Assembly: GCF_041346945.1 (NCBI RefSeq)
Contig: NZ_CP166850.1
Span: 1,922,001 to 1,986,000, forward strand
DNA length: 64,000 bases
Reading direction: 5' to 3'
Source of the DNA: Amycolatopsis sp. cg9
GTDB taxonomy: Bacteria; Actinomycetota; Actinomycetes; Mycobacteriales; Pseudonocardiaceae
Shown: piece by piece, positions 31,861-39,856 of the stretch
Position numbering within the stretch: the stretch's first letter is position 1
Layout of the letters: every line of letters begins with the position of its first letter
The notes under the pieces: model-generated
Database searches by the model: none
Told to the model about the DNA's origin: nothing
What the model saw: only the letters and a program-made list of their open reading frames with translations
Made by a program: the position numbers and the translations under genes

Positions 31861-34716
31861 CTACTTCGTCTTCGTCGCGGTGGATCGCTTGGCGGTGGTG
31901 GCCTTCTTGGTCGTGCCCGCCTTGACCGTCTTCGCCGTCGTCGAAGCCGGCTTCCGCGCCGGCGCCTTCCGCTTCGGCGCCGGGCCCTTCGCCCGCTTCT
32001 CGGCCAGCAGCTCGGACGCGCGTTCCGCGGTCAGCGACTCGATCTCGTCGCCCTTCCGCAGCGTCGCGTTGTACTCGCCATCGGTCACGTACGGGCCGAA
32101 GCGGCCGTCCTTGACCACCATCGGCTTCTTCGACACCGGATCTTCGCCGAGCTCCTTGAGCGGCGGCTTCGCGGTCGCCGACCGGCCGCGCTGCTTCGGC
32201 TCCGAGTAGATCTTCAGCGCTTCCTCGACGGTGATCGAGAACAGCTGGTCCTCGGTCGAGAGCGACCGCGAGTCCGTGCCCTTCTTCAGGTACGGCCCGT
32301 AGCGCCCGTTCTGCGCCGTGATCTCGTCGCCGGACTCCGGGTCCTTGCCGACCACGCGCGGCAGCGAGAGCAGCTTCAGCGCGTCTTCCAGGTCGATGGT
32401 CTCGATGTCCATCGACTTGAACAGCGAGCCCGTGCGCGGCTTCGGCGCCTTCGCCTTGGCGGCCTTCTTCTGCGCGGCCGTGGCGTCCTCGGGGATCTCG
32501 ATCTCGGGCAGCAGCTCGGTGACGTACGGCCCGAAGCGGCCTTCCTTGGCGACGATCTCGTGCCCGCTCACCGGGTCGGTGCCCAGCGACCGCCCTTCCT
32601 GCGGGGTCGCGAACAGCTTCTCCGCGATCTCCTGCGTGAGCTCGTCCGGCGGCAGGTCCTCGGGCAGGTTCGCGCGCTGCGAGTTCCCGTCGACCTCGCG
32701 CTCCAGGTACGGCCCGTAGCGGCCGACGCGGACCACGACGGTGTGCCCGTTCTCGTCGCTGAACAGCGGGATCGAGTTGATCTCCCGCGCGTCGATGTCC
32801 TCGACGCTGCCCTCGACCAGCTTCTTCAGCCCGCCCAGACGGCCGATCGAGCCGTCGACGCCCATGTCGCCGCCGAAGTAGAACTTCGACAGCCACTGCG
32901 CGCGCTGCTCGTTGCCCGCCGCGATGCGGTCGAGCTCGTCCTCCATGCCGGCGGTGAAGTCGTAGTCGACCAGCCGCTCGAAGTGCCGTTCCATCAGGCC
33001 GATCACGGCGAACGCGACCCACGACGGGACGAGCGCGGAGCCCTTCTTCCAGACGTAGCCGCGGTCCTGGATGGTCTTGATGATCGACGCGTACGTCGAC
33101 GGGCGGCCGATGCCCAGCTCTTCCAGCTTGCTGACCAGGCTCGGCTCCGAGTACCGCGCCGGCGGCGAGGTGGTGTGGCCGTCCGGGTTCAGGTCCGCGG
33201 CGGTGAGCGCCTGGTCCTTCTCCAGCACCGGCAGGCGGCTCTGCTTGTCGTCGGCCTCGCCACCGGTCTCGGTGTCGACGGCTTCGACGTACGCCTTGAG
33301 GAAGCCCGCGAAGGTGATCGTGCGGCCCGAAGCCGCGAAGGTGCACTCCTCGCCCGAGGCCGCGTTGCCGACGATGCGCACGGACATCGTGGTGCCCTTG
33401 GCGTCCGCCATCTGCGACGCGATCGTGCGCTGCCAGATCATCTCGTAGAGGCGGTACTCGTCGGTGTCCAGCTCGCTCGCGACCTGGCCCGGCGTGCGGA
33501 AGACCTCGCCCGACGGCCGGATCGCTTCGTGCGCTTCCTGCGCGTTCTTGACCTTGCGCGTGTACTGGCGCGGCGACGGCGAGACGTACTCCTTGCCGTA
33601 CAGCTGCGTGGCCTGGCTGCGCGCGGCCGAGATCGCCGACTCCGACAGCGTCGTGGAGTCGGTACGCATATACGTGATGTAACCGTTCTCGTACAGCTTC
33701 TGCGCGATCCGCATCGTGCGCTCCGAGGTGAACCGCATCTTGCGGCCCGCCTCCTGCTGCAGCGTCGAGGTCATGAAGGGCGCGTACGGCTTCCGCGTGT
33801 ACGGCTTCTCTTCGACGCTGGAGACCTTGAAATCACGCTGCTTCAGCGCGTCGGCCAGGCGCCGGGCGTCAGCCTCGGCCAGCACGCGGACCTCGGTGTT
33901 CGACGCCTTGAGCTGCCCGTCGGAGCCGAAGTCACGGCCGGTGGCCAGGCGCGCGCCGTCGACGGCGACGAGCCGCGCCGGGAAGTTCCGCGGCGAAGCC
34001 TCTTCGCCGGCGTCCATGGTCGCCGAGATGTCCCAGTAGGACGCCGAGGTGAAGCGCATCCGCTCGCGCTCGCGCTCCACGACGATCCGGGTCGCCACCG
34101 ACTGCACGCGGCCCGCCGACAGCTTCGGCATGACCTTCTTCCACAGCACCGGCGAGACCTCGTAGCCGTAGAGGCGGTCGAGGATGCGGCGGGTCTCCTG
34201 GGCGTCGACGAGGTCGGCGTCCAGCTCACGGGTCGAGTCGGCGGCCGCGCGGATGGCCTGCTCGGTGACCTCGTGGAAGACCATCCGGCGGACCGGGACC
34301 TTCGGCTTCAGCGTCTCGAGGAGGTGCCACGCGATGGCCTCGCCCTCGCGGTCGGGGTCCGTGGCGAGGTAGAGCTCGTCGACGTCCTTCAGCAGCCCCT
34401 TGAGCTCGGTCACCTTGGACTTCTTGTCCGGGGTGACCACGTAGAGGGCCTTGAAGTCGTTGTCGACATCGACGCCGAGGCGCGCCCAGGCCTCGCCCTT
34501 GTACTGGGCGGGCACGTCGGCAGCGCCACGCGGCAGGTCGCGGATGTGCCCGACGGAGGACTCGACGACATAACCGCCGCCCAGGTAGGGGGCGATCTTG
34601 CGGGCCTTCGTCGGCGACTCGACGATGACCAGCCGCCGGTGCCCGGCGCCGTTGTCCGCCGAGGCTCCGTTCTTCTTGGTCCGTGCTCCTGCCACGCTGT
34701 CCTGCTCTCCGCTCAT
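31861..34716 (-). CDS. topA: DNA topoisomerase I
   Basis: 951 residues. Relaxes negative supercoils by cutting one strand. TOPRIM domain at about 30-150 ('RLVIVESPTKARKIAPYLG', 'YLATDPDREGEAIAWHL'), active-site Tyr at about Y349 in 'YITYMRTDS', and 'LSAGRVQSVATRIVVERERER'. The C-terminus has four actinobacterial topo-C repeats, each with 'GRYGPYL' or 'GRFGPYV', and a Lys-rich tail ('KKATTAKRSTATKTK') that adds DNA affinity, in place of zinc ribbons. ATG at 34716 begins MSGEQDS; the frame is open further upstream without coding character. Essential. Confidence 0.96.
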   Translation of the reverse strand: MSGEQDSVAGARTKKNGASADNGAGHRRLVIVESPTKARKIAPYLGGGYVVESSVGHIRDLPRGAADVPAQYKGEAWARLGVDVDNDFKALYVVTPDKKSKVTELKGLLKDVDELYLATDPDREGEAIAWHLLETLKPKVPVRRMVFHEVTEQAIRAAADSTRELDADLVDAQETRRILDRLYGYEVSPVLWKKVMPKLSAGRVQSVATRIVVERERERMRFTSASYWDISATMDAGEEASPRNFPARLVAVDGARLATGRDFGSDGQLKASNTEVRVLAEADARRLADALKQRDFKVSSVEEKPYTRKPYAPFMTSTLQQEAGRKMRFTSERTMRIAQKLYENGYITYMRTDSTTLSESAISAARSQATQLYGKEYVSPSPRQYTRKVKNAQEAHEAIRPSGEVFRTPGQVASELDTDEYRLYEMIWQRTIASQMADAKGTTMSVRIVGNAASGEECTFAASGRTITFAGFLKAYVEAVDTETGGEADDKQSRLPVLEKDQALTAADLNPDGHTTSPPARYSEPSLVSKLEELGIGRPSTYASIIKTIQDRGYVWKKGSALVPSWVAFAVIGLMERHFERLVDYDFTAGMEDELDRIAAGNEQRAQWLSKFYFGGDMGVDGSIGRLGGLKKLVEGSVEDIDAREINSIPLFSDENGHTVVVRVGRYGPYLEREVDGNSQRANLPEDLPPDELTQEIAEKLFATPQEGRSLGTDPVSGHEIVAKEGRFGPYVTELLPEIEIPEDATAAQKKAAKAKAPKPRTGSLFKSMDIETIDLEDALKLLSLPRVVGKDPESGDEITAQNGRYGPYLKKGTDSRSLSTEDQLFSITVEEALKIYSEPKQRGRSATAKPPLKELGEDPVSKKPMVVKDGRFGPYVTDGEYNATLRKGDEIESLTAERASELLAEKRAKGPAPKRKAPARKPASTTAKTVKAGTTKKATTAKRSTATKTK

Positions 34717-35014
34717 CTCGTCCCGCGACCGGGACCAGGCCCTGCCCTGAGGGGTCGGGCCCGCGTCTTCGACCTGCCAGTGTGCACGCTGTCCCGGCCC
34801 GGACGGCGCGGAGGTGACCCAACACGCCGCCGTTCCTGTGTCCAGCGCATCGCCGCTGACCTCGGCGATGTTTCCCCAACGTACCCGCCACGTGATTTCG
34901 GCCACGTCCCGCGCAGCCTAGCGCGTGACCGTCCGGATACCCTCCGTTCGACGGTGGTGGGCCCGGGGACGTCACCGCTTCACTGGTTTCCCCGTCCAGC
35001 CGAAAGGATCCGCC

Positions 35015-35821
35015 ATGACCCGACGCCTCCTGGGCGCCCTGCTCACCGCCGCGACCGCCACAGTATTACTGGGGACCACTCCGGCGAGCGCGGCCGCGGC
35101 GAACTTCGCCGGCACGGTAGCCCTCTCCAACTGCTCGGGTTCGGTGGTCAAGCCGGCGGCGACGCCGGACACCGCCCCCGCGCTCGTCATGTCCAACGGC
35201 CACTGCCTCGAGACCGGCTTCCCGGCACCCGGGCAGGTCATCACCAACCGCTCGTCCAGCCGGACCTTCACGCTGCTCAACGCCAGCGGCGGCAACACCG
35301 CGACGCTCCGCGCCAAGAAGATCGTCTACGGCACGATGACCGACACCGACGTGTCGCTCTACCAGCTCACCACCACCTACGCGCAGATCAAGTCGAGCTA
35401 CGGGATCTCGCCGCTGGAGCTGTCCAACGCGCACCCGACGGCCGGCGCCGCGATCGACGTCGTGTCCGGCTACTGGAAGCGGATCTACTCCTGCAACATC
35501 GACGGCTTCGTGTACCGGCTGAAGGAGGGCAGCTGGACCTGGAAGGACTCGATCCGCTACACGTCCGCCTGCCAGACCATCGGCGGCACGTCGGGCTCGC
35601 CGATCGTCTCCGGCGGCAAGGTCGTCGGCGTGAACAACACCGGCAACGAAGACGGCGCGCGCTGCACGGACAACAACCCGTGCGAGGTCGACCAGGCCGG
35701 GAACGTCACGGTGCACTACAAGACGAACTACGGCCAGGAGACCTACGGCATCCCCGCCTGCCTCACGCCGGCGAACGAAATCGCGCTCACCCAGGCCGGC
35801 TGCACGCTGCCCCGGCCCTGA
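35015..35821 (+). CDS. Secreted trypsin-like serine protease
   Basis: 268 residues with a Sec signal peptide (about 1-26, ending PASAAAA). The catalytic triad is visible: His in 'VMSNGHCLE', Asp in 'MTDTDVSLYQL' and Ser in 'GGTSGSPIV', with disulphide-forming cysteines around them ('SNCSG', 'NGHC', 'SACQTIGGTSG'). The ATG at 35015 has AAAGGA 6 bases upstream. Probably released for nutrition or processing of surface proteins. Divergent from topA. Confidence 0.88.
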   Translation: MTRRLLGALLTAATATVLLGTTPASAAAANFAGTVALSNCSGSVVKPAATPDTAPALVMSNGHCLETGFPAPGQVITNRSSSRTFTLLNASGGNTATLRAKKIVYGTMTDTDVSLYQLTTTYAQIKSSYGISPLELSNAHPTAGAAIDVVSGYWKRIYSCNIDGFVYRLKEGSWTWKDSIRYTSACQTIGGTSGSPIVSGGKVVGVNNTGNEDGARCTDNNPCEVDQAGNVTVHYKTNYGQETYGIPACLTPANEIALTQAGCTLPRP

Positions 35822-35839
35822 CGCGGCTCTCGCACCCGG

Positions 35840-36490
35840 TCAGGCCGTGCTCGTCGCGGCCTCCGGGTGCGAGACCGGCAGCGGCTCCGCGCCCGGCCAC
35901 GCCGCTTCGGCGCCCGGCGGCGGCTCCCCGATCAGTTCCAGCAGCGCCTCCAAGCGGCGTTTTCCGGTGACCTTGACGGCCGGGACCTCGGCCTTCGGGC
36001 CGGTCAGCTTCGCCGCGACCCCCAACGGCGTCAGCGCCTCGACCAGCCGCTCGTGCATGGTCGGCGCGAGCGGGTCGACGCCCAGCAGGTAGCCCTGCGT
36101 GCCGGGGCGGCCACTGGCCAGCGCCCACATCCGCAGCATCGCGCCGCTCAGCCGGAAACCGTCCGGCACCGCCTTGCCCGAGTCGTCCTCGACCGGGCCC
36201 GCGCAGCCCTCACGCAGCCACCGCAGCGCCAGCGGGAGCAGGTCGACCCGGAACGACGTGCGCACCTGCGGGCGGCCACAGTCGGCCTTCGAGACCTGCG
36301 CGTCCGCGCCGCGGCAGCGGAACTCGCGCGCCAGGACGTGCGCGCGCCACGGCTCCTCGACGACCACCGACAACCGGGCGGCGGTGCGCCCGAAGCCGGT
36401 GATCTGGCCGTGGCAGCACAACAGGCCGGCCAGGTCGCCCAGGCCCGGCCCGCTGGCCTCGGCGGAGAAGAGCGAGATCGTCCGATCCAC
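35840..36490 (-). CDS. Rv3647c-like conserved protein, possible WhiA-type fold
   Basis: 216 residues, GTG start. The topA-helicase interval of M. tuberculosis also holds a protein of this size (Rv3647c). 'LAGLLCCHGQITGFGRTAARLSVVVEEPWRAHVLAREF' and 'FRLSGAMLRMWALASGRPGTQGYLLGVDPLAPTMHERLVEAL' echo the WhiA N-terminal and LAGLIDADG-type domains, but the WhiA C-terminal HTH is absent. No cold-shock gene was found beside it. The role is unknown; DNA binding is plausible. Confidence 0.68.
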   Translation of the reverse strand: MDRTISLFSAEASGPGLGDLAGLLCCHGQITGFGRTAARLSVVVEEPWRAHVLAREFRCRGADAQVSKADCGRPQVRTSFRVDLLPLALRWLREGCAGPVEDDSGKAVPDGFRLSGAMLRMWALASGRPGTQGYLLGVDPLAPTMHERLVEALTPLGVAAKLTGPKAEVPAVKVTGKRRLEALLELIGEPPPGAEAAWPGAEPLPVSHPEAATSTA

Positions 36491-36541
36491 CGCGCCATAC
36501 TAGAACACAAGTTCGATTCGCGGCAGACCTCGGCGCGATCT

Positions 36542-37129
36542 TCAGCCAGGCGGTTGATCCAGCTGGCGGCACGCCGGCGCGCGCTGCTCCGCCGCCGTCA
36601 GGGCCGGGACGTCCTTGAGGCCCTTGAGGTAGTCGAGCGCGTCGATGCGGTCGAGCGTCGCCCTGGCCTCGCCGAGGGCGGCCTTCGTCGCCGTCGCGTC
36701 GCCGCGGACGGCGTCGATGCGCTGACGCGCCTGTTCGGCCTGCTCACGGATCTCGGTGAACTGCCCGATGACGTCCGCGCGGCCGCCGTCCGCCGACGGC
36801 ACCGGTGGCGCGCCGAGCGCGGTCAGCCCGGCGAGGCTCTGGTCGAGCCCGCCGACCACCGAGGAAAGCAGGTCGCTGGACGTCCGGGACGCCTGCTGGG
36901 GCGTGCTCGGGTCGACGGTGGGCAACTCCGCCAGCGCGCGGACCAGGTGGGTCACCGCGCCGCAGTAGCCGTCCGCCCATCTCGCCGCCGGATCGGCCTG
37001 CGGCACCACGGTCGTCACCGACAGACCCTGGTCGCGCGCCGGGGATTGCGTGGCTGCTTGCCCGCACCCGGCGAGGCCGATCGTGATCGTCGTGGTTAGG
37101 GCGGCGAAGACGGTTGACCGCGGCCGCAC
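36542..37129 (-). CDS. Lipoprotein of unknown function
   Basis: 195 residues. The signal sequence ends in a lipobox LAGC at about residues 19-22, so the mature protein should be lipid-anchored outside the membrane. The rest is helical ('FTEIREQAEQARQRIDAV', 'ALGEARATLDRIDALDYLKGL') with a cysteine pair ('DGYCGAV', 'APACRQL'). GTG start at 37129 with AGGAGG 7 bases upstream. Similar small lipoproteins are widespread in Pseudonocardiaceae, but none has a known role. Confidence 0.78.
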   Translation of the reverse strand: MRPRSTVFAALTTTITIGLAGCGQAATQSPARDQGLSVTTVVPQADPAARWADGYCGAVTHLVRALAELPTVDPSTPQQASRTSSDLLSSVVGGLDQSLAGLTALGAPPVPSADGGRADVIGQFTEIREQAEQARQRIDAVRGDATATKAALGEARATLDRIDALDYLKGLKDVPALTAAEQRAPACRQLDQPPG

Positions 37130-37228
37130 CTGAACACCTCCTGCTCGACGACGTCCCGGAAGGGCCGACGGTACCGACTCGGTGCCGCTTCGCAAGTCGC
37201 CGTGCCTGTGTGGGATGCCCCGACACGC

Positions 37229-37266
37229 CCCGGGCCCAGCACGCGACGCTGCGTGCCGGGCCCGGG
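37229..37266 (-). terminator. hppA terminator
   Basis: CCCGGGCCC and GCACGC pair with GCGTGC and GGGCCCGGG around a 6-base loop, 13 bp after the hppA stop. Confidence 0.8.
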
Positions 37267-37278
37267 AACGGTTGCGTG

Positions 37279-39543
37279 TCAGGCCTTGATCTCCGTCGGG
37301 GTGTCGGAAAGAACCGTTCCCCGGCGCTTCGAGACCACGATCGCCACCACGATGACGGCGACCGCGACCAGCGAGATGATGATGCGGACCGCGGTGTTGG
37401 CGCTGTCACCGAACGTGAGCTGCACGATGGCGGGCGCGATCAGCACGGAGACCAGGTTCATCACCTTGATCAGCGGGTTGATCGCCGGTCCGGCGGTGTC
37501 CTTGAACGGGTCGCCCACGGTGTCACCGATGATGGTGGCCTCGTGCGCGTCCGAACCCTTGCCGCCGTGGTTGCCGTCTTCCACCAACTTCTTCGCGTTG
37601 TCCCACGCGCCACCGGAGTTGGCGAGGAAGATCGCCATCAGGGTGCCGCAGGCGATCGCGCCGGCCAGGTAGCCGGCGAGCGCGCTGGTGCCCAGCCCGA
37701 AACCGACCGCGATCGGCGCCATGACCGCCAGCAGACCCGGCGTCGTCAGCTCGCGCAGCGAATCGCGCGTGACGATGTCGACGACCTTGCCGTACTCGGG
37801 GCGGGTGGTGCCCTCCATGATGCCCGGGATGTCGCGGAACTGGCGGCGCACTTCGTAGACGACCGCGCCGGCGGCCCGGGAGACCGCGTTGACCGCGAGA
37901 CCGGAGAACATGAACACGACGGCCGCACCGATGATCACGCCGACGAGCGTGGGCGGGCTGACGATGTCGCCGATGACCTCCCCGACCGCGCCCTTCGCCT
38001 TCGCGATCGCGTCGGAGTACGAACCGAACAGCGCCGTCGCGGCGAGGACCGCCGTGGCGATCGCGATGCCCTTGGTGATGGCCTTGGTGGTGTTGCCGAC
38101 CGCGTCGAGCTCGGTGAGGATCTGCGCGGCCTTCTCGTCGACGTCGCCCGACATCTCGGCGATGCCCTGCGCGTTGTCCGAAACCGGGCCGAAGGTGTCC
38201 ATCGCGACGATGACGCCCACGGTGGTCAGCAGACCGGTGCCGGCCAGTGCCACGGCGAATAGCGCGACGGTGCCACCCAGCAGGTAGGCGCCGAAGACGG
38301 CCGCACCGATGACGAGCGCGGTGTACACGGCGGACTCGAAGCCGATCGAGATGCCGGACAGGATCACCGTCGCCGCACCGGTTTCCGACGTCTGGCCGAC
38401 GTCCTTGACCGGCTTGTACTCGGTGCCCGTGTAGTAACCGGTCAGCTTCAGGATGACCGCCGCCAGCACGATGCCGATGATCACCGCGACGGTCGCGATG
38501 ACCGCCGGGTTGCCCGAAGTGCCGGCGAACGCGCCACCGAAGCCGGAGAAGCTGCTCGGCAGGTACGTGAACGCCGCGATCGCCGACAGGACGGCGGAGA
38601 TGACCGCGGAGATGTAGAAGGAGCGGTTGATCGTGACCAGGCCGCCTTCGCCGGCGCGCGCCTTGGTGATGTAGACACCGATGACGGCGGTGATGACACC
38701 GATGGCCGGCACGATCAGCGGGAAGAGCAGGCCGTGCACGCCGAAGGCGGTGCTGCCCAGGATCAGCGCGGCGACCAGCATGACGGCGTAGGACTCGAAG
38801 AGGTCCGCGGCCATGCCGGCGCAGTCACCGACGTTGTCGCCCACGTTGTCCGCGATGGTCGCGGCGTTGCGGGGGTCGTCCTCCGGGATGCCCTGCTCGA
38901 CCTTGCCGACCAGGTCCGCGCCGACGTCGGCGGCCTTGGTGAAGATGCCGCCGCCGACACGCATGAACATCGCGATCAGCGCGGCGCCGAAGCCGAAACC
39001 CTCGAGCACCTTGGGCGCCTGGCCGGTGTAGACCAGCACGACGATCGCGGCACCGAACAGGCCCAGGCCGACGGTGATCATGCCGACGACGCCACCGGTG
39101 CGGAACGCGACGCGCATCGCCTTCTCGCGGCCGCCTTCCTCACGCGAGGCGGCGGCGACCCGGAGGTTGGCCTGCGTGGCCAGCCACATGCCGAGGTAGC
39201 CGATCGTGAACGAGAAGCCCGCGCCGACCAGGAAGAAGATCGAACGGCCGATCCTCTCGCTCCAGTCGTCGGCGGGGAGCACGAAGAGCAGGAGGAACAC
39301 GACCACGCCGAAGATGGCGAGGGTGTTCCGCTGCCGCTTCAGGTATGCAGCCGCGCCTTCTTGCACCGCCTTGGCGATGTCCTGCATCTTGGCGGTGCCC
39401 TGGCCTGCGGCCAGCACCTCCTTGAGCAGGACGTAGCCGATGACGAGTGCGGCAAGCGCGACCACGGCGACTACACCGACAATCGTGTAGTCACCTCCGG
39501 AGAACGGAAGGTTTCCGCCCTCCGCGAGGAATTGCCGTGACAT
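37279..39543 (-). CDS. hppA: Proton-pumping membrane pyrophosphatase, K+-independent
   Basis: 754 residues with about 16 membrane helices. Couples hydrolysis of pyrophosphate to export of H+. The pyrophosphate site is clear: 'DVGADLVGKVEQGIPEDDPRNAATIADNVGDNVGDCAGM', and a second acidic cluster near the C-terminus, 'GSDAHEATIIGDTVGDPFKDTAGPAINPLIKV'. The motif GNTTKA, with Lys where K+-dependent enzymes have Ala, marks the K+-independent H+-pumping class. ATG at 39543. Confidence 0.95.
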   Translation of the reverse strand: MSRQFLAEGGNLPFSGGDYTIVGVVAVVALAALVIGYVLLKEVLAAGQGTAKMQDIAKAVQEGAAAYLKRQRNTLAIFGVVVFLLLFVLPADDWSERIGRSIFFLVGAGFSFTIGYLGMWLATQANLRVAAASREEGGREKAMRVAFRTGGVVGMITVGLGLFGAAIVVLVYTGQAPKVLEGFGFGAALIAMFMRVGGGIFTKAADVGADLVGKVEQGIPEDDPRNAATIADNVGDNVGDCAGMAADLFESYAVMLVAALILGSTAFGVHGLLFPLIVPAIGVITAVIGVYITKARAGEGGLVTINRSFYISAVISAVLSAIAAFTYLPSSFSGFGGAFAGTSGNPAVIATVAVIIGIVLAAVILKLTGYYTGTEYKPVKDVGQTSETGAATVILSGISIGFESAVYTALVIGAAVFGAYLLGGTVALFAVALAGTGLLTTVGVIVAMDTFGPVSDNAQGIAEMSGDVDEKAAQILTELDAVGNTTKAITKGIAIATAVLAATALFGSYSDAIAKAKGAVGEVIGDIVSPPTLVGVIIGAAVVFMFSGLAVNAVSRAAGAVVYEVRRQFRDIPGIMEGTTRPEYGKVVDIVTRDSLRELTTPGLLAVMAPIAVGFGLGTSALAGYLAGAIACGTLMAIFLANSGGAWDNAKKLVEDGNHGGKGSDAHEATIIGDTVGDPFKDTAGPAINPLIKVMNLVSVLIAPAIVQLTFGDSANTAVRIIISLVAVAVIVVAIVVSKRRGTVLSDTPTEIKA

Positions 39544-39827
39544 TCGTCCTCCAGGAGACGTCGCCGATCGCCAGCGCCGACGGCAAGCCGAGGGTTCGAC
39601 ACGGCCGACGCTGGCATGGACCCTGTACCGAGCGACACGCTAGCCGGGACGCAATGCACGTCTCACATGACGCTCACCACAGAGGGTGTGGATTGCGGGA
39701 GTGTATTGGTATCGCAACCAGCGTCTTCACGCCGTCCCGGTGACGGCACATTCCGTTACCTTGTGAGCCTCCTCACTTGATCGATCACCCTTTCGCCGAT
39801 CCGTTGGCGCAGTTGGGGATGCGAGAA
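39544..39827. other. Divergent intergenic region of hppA and the helicase
   Basis: About 280 bp without a gene. It must hold the hppA promoter; no clear consensus was picked out. The rightmost 29 bases form the helicase promoter, described separately. Confidence 0.5.
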
Positions 39828-39856
39828 CTGTCGGACCCCTGTGCGAAGCTCGGCTG
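39828..39856 (+). promoter_or_regulatory. PafBC-like leaderless promoter of the helicase
   Basis: CTGTCGGAC (39828-39836, 6 of 9 match to TTGTCRGTG), eight bases, GAAGCT (39845-39850), six bases, GTG start at 39857. The spacing equals that of the two promoters at 31 kb, but the motif is weaker and there is no LexA box. Confidence 0.5.

Noticed and set aside
31708..35970. 1420-codon open frame opposite topA
   Set aside because: Arg/Leu-rich antisense shadow of topA and the neighbouring protease; no start, motif or domain.
39474..39490. TTGTCGGTG on the minus strand inside hppA as a damage-type promoter
   Set aside because: It lies in the coding sequence for the hppA N-terminus ('YTIVGVV') and points into the gene without a suitable start after it.
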